Positions 9,237 through 13,995 of a DNA stretch of 13,995 nt are shown in pieces (positions within the stretch are counted from its first letter, which is position 1; each line of letters opens with the position of its first letter). This DNA comes from Isotricha intestinalis (lineage: Eukaryota; Ciliophora; Litostomatea; Vestibuliferida; Isotrichidae): NCBI GenBank assembly GCA_023807065.1, contig JAJJLU010004372.1:1-13995 (forward strand), written 5' to 3'. Position numbers and translations under genes: made by a program. A model generated the notes under the pieces. It was not told the DNA's origin, searched no databases, and worked only from the letters and a program-made list of their open reading frames with translations.

Positions 9237-9710
9237 AAATGAGAAAAATGCAATTATCAAATTTTGAAATTGACAAAATTATTGGAAAAGGTTCTTTAGG
9301 AAAAATATTATAAAATAAGAGAAAAAAAAAGGAATAAATTATGCATTAAGAATAATAGGAATAAATATTCAAAGAAGGATTTATGAGAAGTTGAAAAAGA
9401 AATAGAATTTTTCCATAAAATGAAATATTATTCAACTTAATTATATTATACTTTTAAAGATGATGAATATTATTTATTTTTGAATTATGTGATGGTCTTT
9501 ACTTTCAGAAATAAATAAAAAAAAAGGTTTTTCAATACCAGAAATAGTAAAAGTTTTAAATCAATTAAATTAAATTTTAAATCAATTAGTGGTTGAAGAT
9601 GTAATAATAAAAAATAAAAAATAATTTAATTATTAAAGATGATTTTAATTTGTCTTTTCTTTTTATCCTTTGGTTTTTTTAATATTATTAAGGAAAATTT
9701 TTTAAAACAT
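9237..9710 (+). pseudogene. Protein kinase domain remnant without HRD or DFG (pseudokinase-like)
   Basis: The glycine loop is clear: FEIDKIIGKGSLGKI from about 9258. It is followed by YALRII at the VAIK position (Arg in place of Lys). VEKEIEFFHKMKYY corresponds to helix C; LYYTFKDDEYYLF and ELCDG are the beta-4/beta-5 hinge. LLSEINKKKGFSIPEIVKVL and LNQLN-x-ILNQL fit helices D and E. At the catalytic loop, where HRDLKPEN should stand, the text is VVEDVIIKNKN then NLIIKDDFNLSF, and no DFG follows. At least three frame changes and TAA at 9311 and 9438 interrupt it. The site at 9438 (YYST-x-LYYTF) is where relatives commonly carry Gln. Methionines at 9239 and 9248 could start the kinase, but no spacer separates it from the exchanger tail. 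Whether lack of catalytic residues is old or part of decay cannot be told. Confidence 0.65.
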
Positions 9711-9720
9711 ATTAGAAGAA

Positions 9721-9955
9721 GAAACAATGAATAAATTAAAAGAATTATATAAAGAATATTTAAAACCAAACCAAAAAATATAGAAATTCAATTAGGAATA
9801 AAGTATAGAAGATTGTTATAAAAATTTAATTTCAAACGTTCATTTAAATTATAATTGCTTTTTTACAAAAGAAATTCTTTTATTTTCAAAATTATGTATT
9901 TTGAAGTATGAAAAAATAAATTCATTTTATATAGGAGAAGTAAATATAAAATAAT
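9721..9955 (+). pseudogene. Linker from kinase to MORN repeats, one frame with three TAR codons
   Basis: A single frame reads LKELYKEYLKPNQKI, then KFN, then SIEDCYKNLISNVHLNY and LLFSKLCILKYEKINSFYIG, passing into the first MORN-like unit. The only interruptions are two TAG and one TAA, all in a short Gln/Asn-like stretch around 9780-9800. There is no frame change over about 230 bases. This continuity is the best evidence that kinase and MORN parts belong to one polypeptide. No known domain is recognised here. Confidence 0.45.
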
Positions 9956-10520
9956 GATTTGAATGGAAGAGGAATATTAAAGAATTAATTTGATTGTAAA
10001 TAAGAAGGAATATTTGAAAACAATTTCACAGGAACAGGAAAATTAATAGATGAAGATGGTGTTTAATATAAAAGTTATTTTAAAAATAAGAAAATAGATG
10101 GAAGAGAGTAAAAAAAATATTAAATGAATAACATATATAAGTGATTTTATTTTAGGAAAAAAAGAAGGAAGATGAAAAGAAGAAACTTCAGAATTAATAT
10201 ATGAAGGCTAATTTAAAAACGACAAAAAAATGGAAAAGGAAGATTCTTTTATAAAAATTTAAAAGATACTTATGAAGGAGCATTTATAGATGATTGCATG
10301 ACAGGAATAAGAAACTACTAATATGCAAATGGAGAAATATATTCTGGTTATTTTTTGAATGGAAAAATGCAAGAAAGAGGAATTTATAATTGACCTGATG
10401 AAGGTAATTATGAATGAGATTATATTAAAATGATTAAAGAAGGTATAGGGAAATTTACTTGGGCTTCTGGAAATTCTTTGAAGGACCTTTTAAAAATGGA
10501 AAACTAATGGAGAATGAATT
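9940..10520 (+). pseudogene. MORN-repeat domain, about seven units, frame-broken
   Basis: MORN repeats bind membranes or act as scaffolds. Seen in order: FYIGEVN; NDLNGRGIL; EGIFENNFTGTGKLIDEDG; YKSYFKNKKIDGRE; LIYEG-x-FKNDKK; TYEGAFIDDCMTGIRNY; YANGEIYSGYFLNGK; GIYN-x-PDEGNYE; DYIKMIKEGIGKFTWASG; NSFEGPFKNGKL. Units are about 20-23 residues, as usual. Interruptions: TAA in GV-x-YKSYF, TGA 10173, TAA 10209, TAA 10319, TGA 10391 and TGA 10415, plus several frame changes. TAA 10209 (YEG-x-FKND) and TAA 10319 (NY-x-YANG) fit Gln or Glu; TGA 10391 (N-x-PDEG) fits Trp; TGA 10415 (YE-x-DYIK) and TGA 10173 (EGR-x-K) fall where MORN units usually have Gly. Confidence 0.7.
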
Positions 10521-10539
10521 TTAATATCTCAAAATAAAA

Positions 10540-10900
10540 AATTTAGAGTTTTTTTCAATGATGGGAAAGTTGATGAGAAAATAAGAGAAATTGATAAAAA
10601 TAATTATAATTTTCCTTAGAATCTAAATGATGATTTTTCTAGTAAAGGTCATCAAAATGTGGAGTCTTCTAATATAGATAATGTTAGTAAAACTAATAAT
10701 AATAATAGGAATTAATGTTCTAATGAAAATAATAAGAGTAATAATAAGAATGATGATTATAGTGGAAGTTTATTTAAATTTGAAGATAATTTTTCTAATA
10801 AAGGGAAAAAAGAATAAGTTATAATGATAATAATAATATTCAAAATGAAGATAATATAAATTATAAAAATAAAAGAAAAGTTCAAAAGTATAATAAAAAA
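10540..10900 (+). pseudogene. Low-complexity Asn/Ser/Lys-rich tail after the MORN repeats
   Basis: One frame reads KKFRVFFNDGKVDEKIREID, KNNYNFP, a TAG, NLNDDFSSKGHQNVESSN and SKTNNNNRN, then a TAA, then NENNKSNNKNDDYSGS and LFKFEDNFSNKGKKE before the frame is lost. Composition matches disordered C-terminal tails of protist proteins. No domain is recognised. It probably belongs to the kinase-MORN protein. From about 10900 to 10985 the sequence becomes A/T-only and looks like a spacer. Confidence 0.45.
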
Positions 10901-10984
10901 TAATAAAATATTTTGTTTAATTATATAATGATATATTAAAAATTAAAAAAATAAAATTTTATAGTTAAATTGCTTAATTTTTTA

Positions 10985-11760
10985 TATTTAATAAATGGAC
11001 AAAAGGAAAAACCTATGATGCTTAAATTTACATAGCTCATTGTTATATCATATTAATTAATATCCTATCAAATGTATTATCAATAATTAAGCATAATATT
11101 TCAATCACCAAAAAATTAGGTTGAAATATCATTTTCAATACTGTAATTTTACTTTATATTTTATCCTTCAAATATTTTTTAACATACACTAGTAATACAG
11201 TGTTCAAATTTAAAAGTTCAACAAGATTTTATATTTTATCTTTTGTTGGAGCTGGTATTACTTAATTTTTATTTTTATAACGTTTTTTATAAATGAAAAT
11301 TATGGATTTGGAAATCACATTTTCTTCTTTGGATTTAGTATTCTTGTTTAGTTTATTTTCCATTATCTTCTTTTTTCCTTAATTTAATCTTTTATTATAA
11401 ATGTAGAAAGTAAAAGTGGATTATCTTTAATTGAAAGAGATTTTAAAGAATTAGGAAATAATTAAATTTATGGTAATTTATTGTTTAATTAAAGAATTTA
11501 TTTTAAAGTTTGACAAAAAAAAATAATAGAAAAATATGAAAGAGTTTTAGGATCAAGAGAAAATCAAATTGAAGATTTATCTTCAGAACTTGGAACAGTA
11601 AATTATACATTTTATAGTATTCAAATCAATATTCAATATTACATAACGACAAGAACTTTTACAATAAGAATTTAAAAATAAAGAAATTTTACTTATGAGA
11701 CTTGAAAAATATGAAAATGATTATAAAGAATTAAATAGAAGATAGTTAAAATTGTAAATT
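10985..11760 (+). pseudogene. Unrecognised multi-membrane-segment protein with a coiled-coil end
   Basis: From about 10985 to 11290 one frame holds for about 100 codons, broken only by TAA (twice or more) and one TGA: WTKGKTYDA, IYIAHCYIILINILSNVL, KHNISITKKLG, NIIFNTVILLYILSFKYFL, RFYILSFVGAGIT. This gives two or three likely membrane segments. After a frame change, FFINENYGFGNHIFFFGFS and FIFHYLLFSLI add about two more. Then ESKSGLSLIERDFKELGNN, IIEKYERVLGSRENQIEDLS and SELGTVNYTFYSIQ read like a cytosolic coiled coil, ending with LEKYENDYKELNRR near 11740. I do not recognise the family. It is the first block of a possible larger gene that continues right. Confidence 0.4.
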
Positions 11761-12060
11761 CTATGAGTGAGTAAAGAGAATCAAATATGAATGGTGGTGA
11801 TTTTAATAATCTTCTTTTCAATAAAAATGAAAATAGCAATGATAATTTTAATAATAATAATATTAATATAAAAGATGATACTAATATTAATGAAAATAAT
11901 AACAACAAAAATGTTAGTGAAAAATAAATTAATAAAAGTCCTGAGAAAAAAAAAGAAGAAGCTTTTAAAGGAATTAAAAGTAAAGTCTAGAAAATAAAAA
12001 AGAATCTGAAAGATTAGTAAATAATGAAAATAACTAAGAAAAAAAAAAAGACAAAATAAA
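11749..12060 (+). pseudogene. Asn-rich linker with Lys-rich end
   Basis: One frame from about 11749 to 12018 reads NSMSE, TAA, RESNMNGGDFNNLLFNKNEN, NDNFNNNNINIKDDTNINEN, NNKNVSEK, TAA, INKSPEKKKEEAFKGIKSKV, TAG, KIKKNLKD. Three TAR codons occur in about 90 codons with no frame change, each in a polar setting where Gln fits. No domain is visible. The region is likely disordered. Open frames on the opposite strand here are hydrophobic complements of the Asn/Lys codons and are not genes. Confidence 0.4.
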
Positions 12061-12104
12061 TTTAATAAAATAAATGTTTCAATATAATAAACAATCATAT
12101 AAAA

Positions 12105-12480
12105 ATTAAAAAATCAAATCTTAATTTAATAATTAAATGAGAAACTGATATTTTAAATTTTAAATGTCCTGTTCCAAATTTTAATGGATTTTATAGTAAA
12201 GAAATAATTAATGAAAATATTCCAATTCCTTATCTTGAATATTTGAAAAATAAAAAAATAATCAAATAAATTATTAAATTAAATTATATTTTGATGAATA
12301 TGGAAATAAGTTTTCAATATAGATTGAATAAAATATTTGATTTATATTCCAAAAATAAAAACAATAATGTCCTAAAGGTTATAAAAATTCATAATTTTCT
12401 AAAAAAAGGAAAAGTTTGTTTTTTATATAGAAATAGATTAGATGAATTTGTTGATTTGTTTGGTGATGTTGAAGATATTA
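12105..12480 (+). pseudogene. Unrecognised coding segment before the coiled coil
   Basis: A frame reads SNLNLIIK, TGA, ETDILNFKCPVPNFNGFYSK, EIINENIPIPYLEYLKNKK, IIK, TAA, IIK. A neighbouring frame then gives YFDEYGNKFSI with several TAR codons, and a third gives FVDLFGDVEDIM at about 12450-12480. This mixture is ordered enough to be a globular domain, but I cannot name it. Composition resembles the neighbouring remnants. The TGA in IIK-x-ETD suits a tryptophan. Confidence 0.35.
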
Positions 12481-12484
12481 TGAG

Positions 12485-12830
12485 AAGGAAGATGGTATTT
12501 TTGCTAAATATTATACTGAAATTAAAAAAAGAGAAGAAGAGTAAAGATTAGAAAGAGAAAGAATTGAAAGGGAAAAAAAAGAAAAAGGAGAAAAAGAAAA
12601 AAAAGAAGAAGTAAAAAAAGAAGAAAATAAAATAATTATGAAAGTGAAATTGAATAAGTTGAAGAAGAAAAAATAATGATAAATAAGATGATAATGAAGA
12701 AAAAATTTATGGTTATTTAGAAGATAAAGAAAAGGAAGAAGAAAAGTTAAAGAAGAAGAGAATGAATTAGGAAACTTAAAAAGAAAAGAAGATTCAAATC
12801 TAAAAGATAATAATAATTTAATATCTTCTC
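12485..12830 (+). pseudogene. Lys/Glu-rich coiled coil
   Basis: The text reads DGIFAKYYTEIKKREEE, TAA, RLERERIEREKKEKGEKEKK, EEVKKEENK and continues as Glu/Lys runs in shifting frames. This is the pattern of a long single alpha-helix or coiled coil. The TAA inside REEE-x-RLERE is a place where Gln or Glu is expected and no frame change is needed. No other function can be read. Confidence 0.45.
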
Positions 12831-12839
12831 AGAAAATCG

Positions 12840-13330
12840 AAGAAGAACATGAAATGGATGAATTAAATAAAGGTTCTTTTGTAAATGAATTAGTAGATAC
12901 AATAAAAAAAACAAATGAAGACAATTCTATTAATAGTATGAATCCAGAAGTTGTTATTCAATGATTGGAAGTGTTCTTAAAAAAGAAGATGAAGATAATG
13001 TTATTAATAGTATGAATAAACCAGAAATTGTTGATTCTATGGTTGAAAATTTTGTTAAAAAATGATGAAGATAATCCAATTTATAATATGAATAAAGGTG
13101 ATATTGTTGATTCTATGGTATGAATTAAACGAGAAATTGTTGATTCTATGGTTGGAAGTGTTGTTAAAAAAGATGAAGGAGAAAATGCTATTAATAGTAT
13201 GAATAAAGGAGAAAGTGTAGATTCACTTGTAAATCAAGAAGAAAATATAACTGGAAGTGTAATAAAAGAATGAGATAAATTAATTGGAGATTTAAATAAT
13301 CCAGAATTTGTTGATTAACAAAAATAAATG
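12840..13330 (+). repeat. Degenerate 75-78 bp tandem repeat coding for about 26-residue units
   Basis: The core GTTGATTCTATGGT recurs near 13030, 13105 and 13139, preceded by ATGAATAAA and a GAAATTGTT-like segment. Protein units read MNKPEIVDSMVENFVKK, DEDNPIYNMNKGDIVDSMV, REIVDSMVGSVVKKDEGEN, AINSMNKGESVDSLV and earlier NSMNPEVVIQ. The consensus is roughly MNKxEIVDSMVxSVVKKDEDN followed by xINS. One unit near 13065 has AAAAAATGATGAA where its neighbour has AAAAAAGATGAA, a one-base insertion that moves the frame. The unit at about 13105-13140 is a partial copy joined directly to the next. It lies between a coiled coil and the WD40 part. Confidence 0.65.
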
Positions 13331-13439
13331 TAAATAATGACATAATTCAAAGTGTAAAAATGTGAGAAGATGATTCACTTGATGATACTTTTAAAATTGA
13401 AGAAAATATTTTTCATTAATATTCCTAAATTATATTCTT

Positions 13440-13995
13440 TATTTTTATTTTCTTCTAGAACTTGTGATATAATAACTGTATCATGTGAATTAGTAAAATT
13501 TTGGAGTATTTTAACTGGTAAAAGTAAGAATAGTTTATAAAAATTGAATGGAGAATGTGAAATAACTTGTTTTTATTTTGATAAAGATATGAAAAGATTA
13601 TTCTTAGATGATGGAAGAATAAAATATTTTAATTTAACAAATGGAACTTTTATAAAAAATTTTATTAACATAATAAAGATGTTGTTAATTTTTGTAATAA
13701 AATTAAATATGTTTGTTTCAATTTCTTCTTAACAAATTATAAAATTTCATTCTGATGAAGTATTACTTGAAACTAATGTAATTAAAGATATAATTATTGA
13801 TCCTATAATAATGATAAAATCTAAGGAAAAATGAATTTAAAATATGCTATTTTAGATGATTCAAATATTATGATAATTATGGGATTTAATAATGGAAGAA
13901 TATCATTTATGATATTTCTCATTTAAGATTTGATGGAGATATATTAGAAGATGATAATGCTTTCAGAAGAGAAGGTATTTCATGTTTATGTGATA
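13440..13995 (+). pseudogene. WD40-repeat (beta-propeller) segment, 3' partial
   Basis: WD40 propellers are protein-binding platforms. Seen: DIITVSCELVKFWSILTGK (strand d ending in W-x-I-x-x-G-K), then LNGECEITCFYFDKDMKRLF, DDGRIKYFNLTNGTFIKNF and, in other frames, KDVVNFCNKIKYV, KFHSDEVLLETNVIKDI, LKYAILDDSNIMIIMGFNNG and RFDGDILEDDN. Two blades are clear and a third or fourth is implied. The wording of the second blade resembles large protist WD40 proteins of the WDR49 type, but that is an impression. Frame changes occur near 13670 and after 13730, and TAA interrupts more than once. The sequence runs off the right edge. Confidence 0.55.

Noticed and set aside
11693..12098. Two overlapping minus-strand hydrophobic frames that could look like membrane proteins
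   Set aside because: They mirror an Asn/Lys-rich + strand linker (AAT and AAA read backwards as Ile and Phe); composition alone explains the hydrophobicity.
13380..13456. Intron ending at a pyrimidine-rich TTTATTTTCTTCTAG before the WD40 text
   Set aside because: No convincing 5' GT donor and branch site in frame with flanking coding text; the sequence also reads as coding (FSSRTCDII), and such T-rich TAG strings are frequent by chance here.
7723..13995. Transposon or insertion-sequence origin for the right half
   Set aside because: No transposase, integrase or reverse transcriptase text, no terminal inverted repeats and no target duplication were found.
1..13995. CRISPR array or bacterial operon
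   Set aside because: The only tandem repeats are protein-coding (26-residue) units; there are no regular short repeats with unique spacers and no bacterial ribosome-binding pattern.

Overview
The window reads as nuclear DNA of a very A+T-rich single-celled eukaryote. The evidence is a large multi-module AAA-type ATPase of eukaryotic type, poly-asparagine (AAT) tracts, a Na+/H+ exchanger, kinase, MORN and WD40 sequence, long lysine/asparagine/glutamate-rich low-complexity protein, and A+T-only spacers. There is no bacterial operon structure, Shine-Dalgarno pattern, rRNA or tRNA. All recognisable coding sequence is on the + strand. A ciliate or another anaerobic or parasitic protist is the best guess, but the sequence does not settle it.

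Layout. (1) 1-5397: one giant dynein/midasin-related AAA protein, open at the left edge and running in from an (AAT)n tract. I count five ATPase modules. The central 3.3 kb (690-3977) is a clean reading frame; the two ends are broken by frameshifts. An RNA-recognition motif (RRM) sits inside module 2, between its Walker A and Walker B motifs. (2) 5398-5823: spacer with one G/C-rich hairpin. (3) 5824-7722: an intact 632-residue protein with a charged coiled-coil N-terminus and 12 tandem 26-residue DUF285/BspA-type repeats. (4) 7723-7873: spacer. (5) 7874-10520: a chain of remnants with no visible spacer: a Na+/H+ exchanger lacking its first helices, a protein kinase domain without HRD or DFG, and MORN repeats. 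A low-complexity tail follows to about 10900. (6) about 10985-13995: an unrecognised membrane and coiled-coil protein, asparagine-rich linkers, a Lys/Glu coiled coil, a 75-78 bp tandem repeat and WD40-like sequence running off the right edge. This may be one gene or several.

The main puzzle is the contrast between the halves. In 1-7722, about 50 glutamines (hand count) are all CAA/CAG, and in-frame stops are rare. In 7874-13995, recognisable protein is interrupted every few dozen codons by TAA, TAG or TGA, mostly where Gln (or Glu) and Trp would fit, and the frame also shifts about every 150 bases. This could be stop-codon reassignment (UAA/UAG to Gln, UGA to Trp, as in karyorelict or Condylostoma-type ciliates) plus poor base calling. 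It could also be a run of pseudogenes decaying towards A+T. Stops and indels are both dense in the right half and both sparse in the left, which favours decay. Their near-restriction to Gln- and Trp-compatible sites favours recoding. A join between two sources would also explain it. I cannot decide without reads or relatives.
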